DNA of 64,000 nt, taken from positions 5,378,001 through 5,442,000 of the forward strand of contig JBAJFE010000004.1 in NCBI GenBank assembly GCA_037903355.1. The letters are read 5' to 3'. The notes beneath the pieces are model-generated. The model was given only the letters and a program-made list of their open reading frames with translations. It was not told where the DNA came from and made no database searches. Positions within the stretch are counted from its first letter, which is position 1; every line of letters begins with the position of its first letter. Made by a program: the position numbers and the translations under genes. The stretch is from Trichuris trichiura. Lineage: Eukaryota; Nematoda; Enoplea; Trichinellida; Trichuridae. This document shows positions 46,793-56,894 of this stretch, piece after piece.

Positions 46793-47388
46793 GTAACCCT
46801 AAAGGCTCCCTTCAGCGGTTTATGCACTCTGGACTTAACGCCTCGTGAAGGAAGCTGAGCAGTGCTTTCCCTCTAGAACCACTGGCATAGACCATTTTTT
46901 GAATCATTTTTTAATTTCGACGGCTTAGGACCGTTGTAAACTCCATTGTTTATAGCTGTCTTCGTATGCCGCTGTCATCCTAACTTCAGCGGAGAAAAAA
47001 AATATCTCCATACTTGAAGACGGGTGCTTCTTAACGGGGCGATGGATTTTCATAACTTCTTTATACGGTATGTTTCTTGACCGTTGATGGATTCTGGAAT
47101 TATAGCGAAGCAAATGCCCTACCAACGGGTGGGTGAGCAATTATTAAGGAAAAATACAGAACAAACACTTAACAGTATCGTAGCTCTCGGGACTAACCTT
47201 GTCCCGTCGTCAGCGATGGTCATAATGTCACTTTTACTTCGATGTTAGGGTATTTATAGGCGGGGAGGGGGCGCCAGTCGGTATGGCGGAACAACCCGTT
47301 TTACTGATGACAGATGTCCATATCGAACTGACCTCCACCCCTTTGTCACGGTTAATGGATACGTTATTGCGAATGAACAGGGACTCCT

Positions 47389-47856
47389 TTACTTGCAGAA
47401 GGCGAAAATGGCTCTCGCGGCAAATGATCGTCGGGTGCAGGTCACGTGAGCATTGAGAGGTATGCTCAGCGACCGCGGAGGTGTTCTTCGCCTTTCCATG
47501 GGTTGTAAACGTGGAATTGTTCTTAGACGTCCCCGACGTGTCCTGAATATTCCGTTCAATTCCTCTTCAGCGGTACGGTAACTGTTCAGCGCGTTCCTGT
47601 GATCTTTGAATCTGTCAAATAGGATATTGCCGGTTTCTCCAATGTAGAAGGCGTTGCAATCACAATTAATCACATAAACGACGCCTGGTCTCTGTTCAAT
47701 TGGGACCTTGATCTTATGGTTCATGACTAGAGAACGAAGGTTGGGGGAAGACTCGAAGAAAATGCAGTAAGCCGTACTGGCGTCCCAGACGCTGCAAGTG
47801 TTCCCCCAGGCCGACGTAGTAGGGAATCGTGAGAACTGGACGGAGATCCCTCTCAT
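47389..47856 (-). pseudogene. PLE GIY-YIG endonuclease domain (R-)
   Basis: GVVYVINCDCNAFYIGETGN keeps the YIG. A frameshift near 47500 (QPMERRRTPPRS) changes the C-terminus and is shared with R+. Confidence 0.85.
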
Positions 47857-48097
47857 TATTTGAGCTGGTGTCGGTGGTGTTCAACCTTCGCGCTATGGTG
47901 GAGGAGACGAAGGTTTTGGGGTAGCCATTTTTCTCCAACGTCGTCGCAATGTGGTCTAATTCAGGATTCACGAATTCTGGATCACAGATTGGGATGGTAC
48001 GGTCCACCATCCCTGTCACTATGCCCCCCTTTAATGACACGGGGTGGTGTGAGGAGAAATGCAGGTATCTGTCCGAATGCGTTGGTATCCTGTATGC

Positions 48098-50435
48098 CAG
48101 CCATTCTCAACGGGGGGCCTGGGGCCCCCAGGGGGGGGGGCGAAAGAGTGTCAGGGGGGGGGGGCCGAAATCGAAAATTTTTCGGAGGGGGGGGGGCCCG
48201 GAGGCCGTCAAGGGGGGCCGAGAGGCCTTATCGAGACAAGGGTAGTTAGGTAGACCGGGACGGTGAGAATTTGTGCCAATCCTCTATACATATCTGCTTT
48301 TCGAATCACATTTTTTCTACACGGAAAATTTGGACCTACTCATCCCGTGACGGTATGTTCACTTTTGTATTTCTCTCGGTTCACGTATTTGTTAGCGTTC
48401 GTTAAAATGTCACTCATGGGTTCTTTGGCGAAGAAGAAGTGCCAGAATTATTCCTTGGAGTACTTGGCGTATAGTTTCCTCCCGTCTCCTCGTGACCAGT
48501 TAGTGCCAATGTGTCTTCCGTGCGTGTATTCATTTTCATATGAGAATGAAGCCTTGCAAAATGAAGAGATATTTTCATAGCGCGCATTGGGAGTACAAAG
48601 ACAAGCCTTTGGAATATTTTTTAGGTCTGAGAGATAGCTTCCGCGAAAAGGAAATACTGCCTCAAATTATAGGCCAGTACTCACAGCAGTTGGACAAGGA
48701 CATTTTTGCGTCTTAAAAAATTAGTAAACTGATAACACAAACTGGAAATGCCCGCAATGCTGGTGAGCCGCTTATCTTGCCTTCAGTGTTCATAATAGTT
48801 TCTGACGCCATGAATTTTATAACCAGGGATATCGTTCATTCATTTCTGTTCAGCAACTCCACTGTTTGCAGGAGAATCGATGAAATGATCACTTGATTGC
48901 TTTACTTCGGTCGAAAAAATTTTCTTTGCAAGTAGATGAAACCACTTTGCAAGACAACGACGCTCTTCTCATGGCTTATGTCAGATTCTGGAATGCAAAC
49001 ACGCTGATGGAAGAAATGTTGTTTGTCAGGAAGATTAGATCTGATACTAAGGGACTGACTATGTTTGGAGAAATTCAAAACTACTTTGATGAGAAGAGCA
49101 TCCCATTTCAGAATGTAATCGCATGCGCGACTGACGGCGCCGCTTCTATGGTAGGGCGGTACAGGGGATTCATAGCACATTTGAAAACAGTGCTACCTTC
49201 AGTCTTCACTATCCATTGCGTCATTCACAGAGAGCATTTGGTCTCAAAGAAGTTAGGATCGCGCCTAAACCGTTCCCTCTCGGTTGTCGTTCACGTTGTG
49301 AATTTCATCAAATCCCACGCGCTCCAGAATCGTCTGTTCCGGCAACTTTGTGAAGAAAATAACGAAGACTTCGATACGCTGCTGTTACATACCGAAGTTA
49401 GGTGGCTCTCAAAAGGAAATTGTCTTCAGCGTTTTATTGCACTATGGAGAACGATAGTTGAGTTTATGTCTGATAAGGAATACGGAGACAAACTCATTGA
49501 CGCTAAAGCGGACATATTCTATCTTGCTGGCATTTTTGAGAAGTTTAATTCTTTAAACAAGGCTTTACAAGGCAGAGATAATAACCTCATGAACAGCAAG
49601 GTAGCGGTTGTCTCTTTTCTCAAAAAACCTGAAGTCTATTGGCATAACGTAGGTCGTCGTGAGTTTTTGCAATTCTCGAACCTGAAGACAATTGCTGAGG
49701 AAGTGAACGACGATAACCTTCTGGTTTATGTAAATCACCTTAAGCAAATTCGAACGGACATGGAAGAAAGGTTTCATGACCTGGTAAATTTGAATATCCC
49801 TGATTGGATTGTAGATCCATTTGGAGTGTCAGCCATTGAAGTTGACACAGAAATTCAAGAGAATTTTATTGATCTTCAAAGTGACACAAGTGCCCGTCGC
49901 CAATTCGGTCACTATGGGAAAGAGTTTTGGATTATGAATGATATGCCAAACAAATTTCCAGCATTGTGGGAAAGGGTGCAAACCTTTTTCATAGCGTTTC
50001 CGTCAACTTATTTAGTAGAGTGCGGATTTAGTAAGGTAGTCGCCTTAACAAAGTCTAGGAACAGAATGGATGTCGCTGCCAGAGGCGACCTGCTACTGTC
50101 ATTGTCCAACTTGGAACCAGACTTGATGAAACTCGCAAAGAAGTGCTACCCTCAAGGATCTCATTAGTTTGATAATTCTTTTTCGCGTGGCCTTTCTGAG
50201 GATCTTTCACTTTATGAAATGCTCAGTTTCTTCGCGCTTATCAGTAAATGATTTGACGACTATATATTCGCATTGTATCAGTGCATTAACTTGATCCTAG
50301 GATGTTGGCGTTAGAAGCTGATTGGCTGCTGTACAAAAAAACACAAAAATTAATTGACCAATAGGAAGAGGGGGGCTTGGCACCTAAGAACACCTTCCAA
50401 GGGGGGCCTAGCGCAAAAAAGGTTGAGAATGGCTG
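48098..50435 (+). mobile_element. hAT-E with transposase, 2,338 bp, right arm only
   Basis: It has terminal repeats CAGCCATTCTCAACG and AAGGTTGAGAATGGCTG and a perfect 8-bp duplication CTGTATGC (48090-48097 and 50436-50443). The left arm near 11070 is the empty site. A G-rich subterminal region (48110-48235) follows the left end. It is the most complete hAT of this type in the window. Confidence 0.95.
48893..50167 (+). pseudogene. ZBED5-like hAT transposase
   Basis: An open frame of 424 codons includes LQVDETTLQDNDALLMAYVRF, NVIACATDGAASMVGRYRGF (catalytic Asp region), FTIHCVIHREHLV, LLLHTEVRWLSKGNCLQRF (RW motif) and the C-terminal dimerisation domain (FPSTYLVECGFS, ARGDLLLSLSNLEPD). This is the group that gave rise to vertebrate ZBED5-type genes. 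The N-terminal zinc-finger part is upstream at about 48407-48720 (CQNYSLEYLAYSF, then CLPCVYSF) but in other frames with stops. The family is usually 550-650 aa. The core is preserved, yet the element is probably inactive itself. Confidence 0.85.
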
Positions 50436-50733
50436 CTGTATGCTGTTGTTCTTAGAGACGTACCATTTCGGTGAACCAACACATCCAGGAAGGGAAGTTT
50501 CCTGCCTACTTCCCTTTCAATTGTAAAGGATATTTTTCCTGGGAAGATCGAGATCAGCTGTTTCAAGAGAGCTTCCTCCTGTCCTTTTTTAACAATAGCG
50601 AAAATGTCATGCACGTAACGTTTGAACAGACGGGGAGTCCAATGGCTGTCCGAGCTTTCGAAGGCAATGTCCTCTAGGTGCTCCATTAACAATTCCACGG
50701 GGATAAACAAACGTCAAAGGCATCATCCAGCCG

Positions 50734-51535
50734 TTGACCGGAGGAAGAGACTCTCACTTCACCAACCATAAGGACTTCTGCTCTTCCCTACGCTCTCTTC
50801 ACGTTCCCAAATCTGACTTTCTGGTAAATTACGATGTGAAGGATCTCTTCACCAGTATTCCCATCTCACACAGCCTCAACAGACTACAAACCCTATTGGA
50901 CTATGACAGCAGCTTAAGTGAGCGAACTAAGCTGTTTCCTTGTCAGGTAGTAAAGTTAGTCTCGTTCTGTATGTGTGAAGGGAACTACTTCAGGTTTCAA
51001 CAAAGCTTCTTCCGACAGAACGAGGGGGCACCAATGGGCAGTCCGCTTTCTCCGGTTCTCGCGGAATTGTTTATGGAGCGCCTAGAGGAAATTGCCTTCG
51101 AAAGTTCAGACAACCATTGGACTCCCCGTCTGTTCAAACGTTACGTGGATGACATTTTCGCTATTGTTATAAAAGGACAGGAGGAAGCTCTCTTGAAACA
51201 GCTCAACTCGATCTTCCCAGGAAAAATGTCCTTTACAATTGAAAAGGAAGTAGGCAGGAAACTTCCCTTCCTGAATGTGTTAGTTCACCGAAATGCTACG
51301 TCTCTAAGGACTACCAACGCATTCGGACAGATACCTGCATTTCTCCTCACACCACCCCGTGTCAGTAAAGGGGGGCATAGTGACAGGGATGGTGGACCGC
51401 GCCATCCCAATCTGTGATCCAGAATTCCTGAATCCTGAATTACACCACATTGCGACAACGTTGGAGAAAAATGGCTACCCAAAACCTTCATCACCTCCAC
51501 CATAGCGCGAAGGTTGAACACCACCGACACCAGCT
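50734..51535 (+). pseudogene. PLE reverse transcriptase (R+)
   Basis: Motif A FLVNYDVKDLFTSIP, motif B APMGSPLSPVLAELFMERLEE and motif C KRYVDDIFAIV (intact YVDD) are all present without the solo LTR. It is the best RT copy of the four. A short deletion near 51310, compared with L+, shifts the frame after LVHRNATSLRTT. Confidence 0.85.
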
Positions 51536-51541
51536 CAAATA

Positions 51542-52047
51542 ATGAGAGGGATCCCCGTCCAGTTCTCACGATTCCCTACTACGTCAGCCTGGGGGAACAC
51601 TTGCAGCGTCTGGGACGCCAGTACGGGTTACTGCATTTTCTTCCAGTCTTCCCCCAACCTTCGTTCCCTAGTCGTGAACCATAAGATCAAGGTCCCGCTC
51701 GAGCAGAGACCAGGCGTCGTTTATGTGATTAATTGTGATTGCAACGCCTTCTACATAGAAGAAACGGGCAATACCCTATTTGACAGATTCAAAGATCACA
51801 TGAACGCGCTGAACAGTTACCGGACCGCTGAAGAGGAATTGAACGGAATATTCAGGACACGTCGGGGACGTCCAAGAACAGTTCCGCCTTTACAAGCCAT
51901 GGAATGGCGAAGAACACCTCCGCGGTCGCTGAGCATTCCTCTCAATGCTCACGTGACGTGCACCCGACGATCATTAGCCGGGAGAGCCATTTTCGCCTTA
52001 TGCAAATAAAGGAGTCCCTGTTCATTCCCAGTAACATATCCATTAAC
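51542..52047 (+). pseudogene. PLE GIY-YIG endonuclease domain (R+)
   Basis: GVVYVINCDCNAFYIEETGN has Glu for the YIG Gly, like L-. The frameshift at EWRRTPPRS is shared with R-. Confidence 0.85.
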
Positions 52048-52215
52048 CTCACCTACTGCTGACGACGGAACAAGAGCAGTTCCGAAACGTACGGTATACA
52101 CATTGTTCTGTATTTTCTCTTAAAATTTGCTCATCCATCAGTTGGCAGGGCACTTTGAAGTTTACTTACAGATACATCCAACTGGCCAAACCCGTGAATC
52201 TGGAGATCTACTATG
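52048..52215 (+). mobile_element. 168-bp hammerhead-bearing mini-PLE insert, second copy
   Basis: Flanked by ATCCATTAAC (52038-52047) and ATCCATTAGC (52216-52225). It contains the same hammerhead-like motif (52059-52088) and ends in gatctactatg. It is at the same insertion site as in L+. Confidence 0.7.
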
Positions 52216-52694
52216 ATCCATTAGCCGTGACAAAGGGGTGGAGGTCAGCTCGATATGGACATCTGTTATCAGTAAAACGGGTTGTTGCGCCATGCCGACT
52301 GGCGCACCCTCCCCGCCTATAAATACCCTAACATCGAAGTAAAAGTGACATTACCACTATCGCTGACGACGGGACAAAGTTAGTCCCGAGAGCTACGAAA
52401 CTGTTAAGTGTTTGTTCTGTATTTTTCCTTAATAATTGCTCATCCACCCGTTGGTAGGGCATTTGCTTCGCTATAATTCCAGAATCCATCAACGGGCAAG
52501 AAACATACCGTATAAAGAAGTTATGAAAATCCATCGCCCCGTTAAGAAGCACCCCGTCTTCAAGCATGGTCATATTACTTTTTTCTCGGCTGAAGTTAGG
52601 ATGACGGTGGCCTACGAAGACAGCTATAAACAATGGAGTTTACAACGGTCCTAAGCCGTCGAAATTAAAAAATCATTCAAAAAATGTTCTAGGC

Positions 52695-53453
52695 CAGTGG
52701 TTCTAGAGGGGGAAAACACTGCTAAGCTTCCTTCACGAGGCGTTAAATCCAGAGTGCATAAACCGCTGAAGGGAGCCTTTAGGGTTACTTTTGTCCAGAC
52801 GACGTGCATGCCCCCTCTTAGCGATCGCAATGAAACGCTTTGGAATGGATGCTGCCCAGTCAGAGCCACCACTGAAGTTCCGTCGGGTATAGGTTATGCT
52901 TCCCTGCTCTACCAGTTCAGGCAATCAGCGCAAACAAGAGCGAAAAAGTTCACTATAGCTGCTCCGAGATTTCGGAACGGTACCTTAATCGCAGCACCTA
53001 AGAGAATGCATTCTTTCTGAACGTAACAGTTGTTTGTTCCAAACTCTCGCCAAAGTAAACAAGGAAGGTCCAGCCTTTGAAGCACTGACGTGGAGATGTA
53101 TGCATTTACACGGATCTGCAAGCAAGCACCTTTTCGCCACTTTCAGGTTGTTCTCTCGGTTGACGTCCCAGAGTGCGCAAGCTGATCATGAATGTAAAGG
53201 CCGAGGAAACGTCCATGCCGGAAGAGCTGCTAGAATTGCAATCCAAAGCGGAAATGAAGTCCAGGCTGGCGGAGGATTGGCAGCAGTTGTGGACCCGAAA
53301 AATCAAGTGCCAGTCTTGTTTCTTGCTTTGTGGGTCAGGGTTTAAACAAATGCTCAGCAGTCTTCCCTCATTGTCTCAAGTATACCGGGGCGCGACGGGC
53401 ATGACAACTTCACGCAGGAGGGGCATTCCCGACCCTAGGCCTGAGAAACACAG
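52695..53453. mobile_element. hAT-A, copy 3, uninterrupted 759 bp
   Basis: CAGTGGTTCT to CTGAGAAACACAG, between ttctaggc and ttctagcc. It defines the element before hAT-B or Copia inserted into the other two copies. Confidence 0.75.
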
Positions 53454-56145
53454 TTCTAGCCGATTAGAGGCATAGCAATTCCACAGCTAAGCCGTAGTAA
53501 ACGCCTTCACAAACAGCTTTTTCCCATGACAGTGCTATGGTTGTAGCAGCAAGATTCCTTCGAAAGCCCCTTTGTTTTCGGCTGCCTTTTGGAGCGCAAA
53601 AACTTCATCAATATTTAGCAATGCATGCAGTTCAAGAAATGGACAATGTTATGTTGCTATCCGGAATGAGCCCATCCTATCTGGCGTTTACCCTTTCATG
53701 TCACAGCAGTATGCGTATGGATGATTCATATATCGATGCCCATGATGGGTGGCCATAGTAGGTCACTGAACCGCCAATGATTTACTCTGGAGTACGCATT
53801 GCGCTACTGCAGACCGACACGACAGTAGTGTTAATTGATTTAATGTTCAGTTTAGGCTTAGATGGCCTACAGTACTGCTGCCAATGGGGTCCTGTCTTAA
53901 GTTTCATTTTAAGCGTTGGCAGCTTAACAAACTGCCGGTGAAGTAACTTCAAACAGCAAGCAACAAGGAAAAACAATTTGATCTATGGCTATATGCAAAG
54001 GTAAACAAGAGGAACGTAAATTAAAAAGCGTGATAAATGCAGACTGACATGAGTGAAAGGAAAATACACGTACAGGGTTCACTCTGGCTGGTGGCCAATA
54101 TACACCACTATCGTGCTGGATCTTGTTAAACGGCTCTCCAGGTTCCAGCCTTCGATGCCACATTGAGGCATACTTCCGTGAGCAATAAATCAGGTTCTAT
54201 TCTGACGTTTGGATTGAGCTTACATGGACGTCTCTGTCCAAGCATGCGCTTTCATTATTGGGTCGACAAAGTTCATGAAATGATTTCGAACTGCGATATA
54301 GAAGATTTATAACTGCGAGAAATAAGACGCCACACCATTTGTCGGAATCTTAAATGGCAAACGATGTTACTGTTTGCATTTTTTCTTGTTGAATAAGAAA
54401 TGGAAGGGTATATATAAGCGCTGGTGGATAATTTCCAGCAACATAAAGTGTGTTTTGCACGGCGATTCAAAAGAGGGAAAACGCTTTTTTCTCACGGATG
54501 GCACACAGTAAAAGCAAGATTTTTTGGATAAGCTGGAATGAAGGCCCAGTTCATTATGAGCTACTGCAAATGCGTTGAACAATCATTGAAGACCTTTATT
54601 ACGTCGAGTATTTCAAGGTAGAAGCAACGAAAATAGATATTAAACCAACAGCAGGCCACTATCGCTTTGCATGGAGACAGAGACAAAAAAACCAGTTATC
54701 GACTTAAAGGAAAATTAGAATGGAAAGTTTTACCATCATCGTGTAATGAGCAAGCATTGCAGCGTACACTGAATACCGATTGTACCCGCCTGCAAAGCAA
54801 AAATTCGTCCAGAAATGGACAATAAAACTCTCTGGACCAAAGTCAAGTCGGAGATGATAATAATTATAATAGAAGAGGAAGATAAGCAAAACAATTAATA
54901 AACAGCCAGGAAGAAATAAAAAGAATAAGCGAAATAAAGCAAACGGGAGTATGAAAGTGTTGAAGAACGTATCCAGTCGAAAAAAAGAAAGATTAATTTG
55001 CATGAACGGTAAAACTGAAAGCAACGGAAGAAACGACGTGATCTTCATACCTGAAGCTTTGATTGGAAAGAATGCAGCAACAGTTTAATTTAATGCTCTT
55101 TTGCCCCAGCTCACTCCTAAATGCGTTTTCATAAAACCTAAGTGTTTCTTTCACTCCATTCTAATTGAGTTCAAAGAATCTGCTAGCCGCTTCTTCTACG
55201 AACACCCAGTTCTCAAGGCTTTCATTGAACCATCACCTTTGGTCTTGCCGCCGTTGACTGCCGTGTGCGACATTGCTGAAGCGAAATCACCCCTTCTTAA
55301 TTAGATCAGACAGGCGACATTGCGTTAGAAGCAGCGCAGAGCCCGAATGGGTCGTCCATAGAATGACTCCTCACAAGCAGACGTTACGTGTAAGCGAATT
55401 TATTTGTGTTATTTTGCTGTAGTACAAAGCTTATTTGTACGTAAAGTTTACGTGGTTTAACTGAAGTATGCTTCAACCAATTAACTGCAGCTCTGTTCTT
55501 TCACAAGCGGCAAGATGTCAAAATTTTGCAAACCTGCCAGTTGACACAGTCGACGAGCTGCACTGCAAAAATTGGATGTTTTATTACTCACAAGAAACAT
55601 TATCTCAGGTATTGAAGTTCTTATTCTCTTATCAATTACAAGAGTTGAAAATGTTCGCATCAGAAATGAAGAAATTCTTGAATTAGGACCGATGGTGCGG
55701 CTGAGCAGAAGTAATAGCGAATTCCCTTGAGCCATTGTGACAAACTGCCATACTTGCTTACCTGCGTGTTGCGTTTGAATGTCTGTGACGCCATCACATT
55801 TGGGGAGAGCGAATAAGCCAATATATCAAACTGAAATCTGTATCCGTAAAGTGCTGCTTAGACTAATCAAAGTGGGGGCAACCTTGCTAAAGTTTGAATT
55901 TCGGTAGTTCGACGTGGGATTTTATTCGCAGTTTTATTCAAAACAATAATCATGCTGCGGCTGACAGTTAGCTTTGTTGCATATAAGAGTTGCAATCTAT
56001 GTTTGAAGGATTACTTGCTTAAATAAGCAAAACCAAATCTTATTCCATACTGGCAGGTATACTGTATAGTCAAGTAGCTTTAAAACGACGATAATGTATT
56101 TCTGCTGTTTACGTGAGAGTAGAACTGAAAAGCTCAGGAGTCGCA

Positions 56146-56200
56146 AAAAATTGATACAACGAATCTATCATCCGAACTAACCACTACACTATATGGCTAA
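56146..56200 (-). other. tRNA-like 5'-half relic, block F copy 3
   Basis: Same as 17701-17755. Confidence 0.25.
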
Positions 56201-56894
56201 ATTCGTCGGGACTGTAGCTGTCACCACAATGTAATTCGTCAATGCACCTGCTGTTCTACAAACTTCCTCCGTCTAAGTCGGGGGTGGGGAACGTCCGGCC
56301 CGCGAGACCATTTTCCGCCCACGCGTTGGGCAACCGCGCATGGATGCGAGATTCAGTGAAATGTGATTGTAGGAAGTTATTTTTCATAATGCGATGGACT
56401 TATTGTATGTAAATCCTAGTAATAACATAAATCTTGCGTAACAAGCAGGGAGCATCAGGCTTGCTCGGAAGACTGCGTTGCTGACAGCTCTCTGTCAGCA
56501 AACCGACATTGTTAGTCCTAGGTGACAAGCAGTAGGCGCCACTATAGTGTGTGCGCGCGTATAGTAGCGAGGAGCATTGTTTTGTTCGAGACGACGACTG
56601 TCCAGCTTGCTAGAGCACTTCTGCTTTCTTTTGCTCTCAGCAGTCACTGGCATCGTTCTCGCCTTCTCTTGCTATCGTTCTCATCGGTTTCTGTCGGCCG
56701 CCTGTCCTTTACGTCTTCGATGTACAAGAAGGTTATTTCCTTTTCTGTAGTTGTGATTATGTTCTTGACAACTGCGTTGCAGGATAGTCCCAAAGGTCTG
56801 CCTTTTGCTCTGAGTTGCCCATAAAGTTATACTGAAACCTGAAGTTTCATGCAGCTTATCGCAAGCTAGTGTGCGCGCTCACCCAACGCTACAA

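Larger units (their letters stand above)
42911..46884. mobile_element. hAT-A, copy 2 (split by Copia)
   Basis: Ends are CTGTGTTTCTCAGG and AGAACCACTG. The sequence corresponds to 52695-53453 except for the Copia and its duplicated GTAAC. Confidence 0.75.
39907..47040 (-). repeat. block F, copy 2 (right arm, inverted)
   Basis: Inverted near-identical copy of 12306-17973. It lacks hAT-B but contains the Copia at 43589-46792. The interior between the microsatellite and hAT-A (41512-42910) and the stretch 40181-41400 have no recognisable gene. Confidence 0.85.
47857..50710 (-). pseudogene. PLE RT C-terminal part, split by hAT-E
   Basis: 50710-50444 encodes VELLMEHLEDIAFESSD, KRYVHDIFAIV and GRKLPFLDVLV. 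After hAT-E, 48097-47857 continues. The catalytic box is YVHD rather than YVDD. Confidence 0.85.
47041..50712 (-). mobile_element. Penelope-like element, right minus copy (R-)
   Basis: This is the positional mirror of L+ (10798-12305). It shares the truncation point (FIPVELLMEHLED) but lacks the 168-bp insert. Its tail matches L- better. hAT-E (48098-50435) splits its RT. Confidence 0.85.
29751..52047. repeat. right arm of the palindrome
   Basis: This is the reverse complement of 9069-28120 with right-arm-specific insertions: the RT-less Copia (43589-46792) and hAT-E (48098-50435). The outer end lies in the PLE pair, where this arm turns into a mosaic of both left PLE copies. Confidence 0.9.
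50713..52539 (+). mobile_element. Penelope-like element, right plus copy (R+)
   Basis: The 5' part mirrors L- (it starts further upstream in the RT than R-; TGGRDSHFTNHKD; YIEETG). The 3' part matches L+ (168-bp insert, same tail), so it is a mosaic. It leads directly into block F copy 3. Confidence 0.85.

Noticed and set aside
47860..48253. Gly-rich plus-strand frames near 48.1 kb
   Set aside because: They arise from the G-rich subterminal region of hAT-E and antisense PLE sequence.
9069..52047. Fold-back read or hairpin-adapter artefact as the source of the palindrome
   Set aside because: Four clean arm-specific insertions with target duplications, a microsatellite length difference and scattered substitutions separate the arms. 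A chimera of one molecule would not show these; only a haplotype misjoin remains open.
54704..55048. Minus-strand hydrophobic frame in block F copy 3
   Set aside because: It corresponds to the microsatellite flank of the other copies and carries no recognisable domain.
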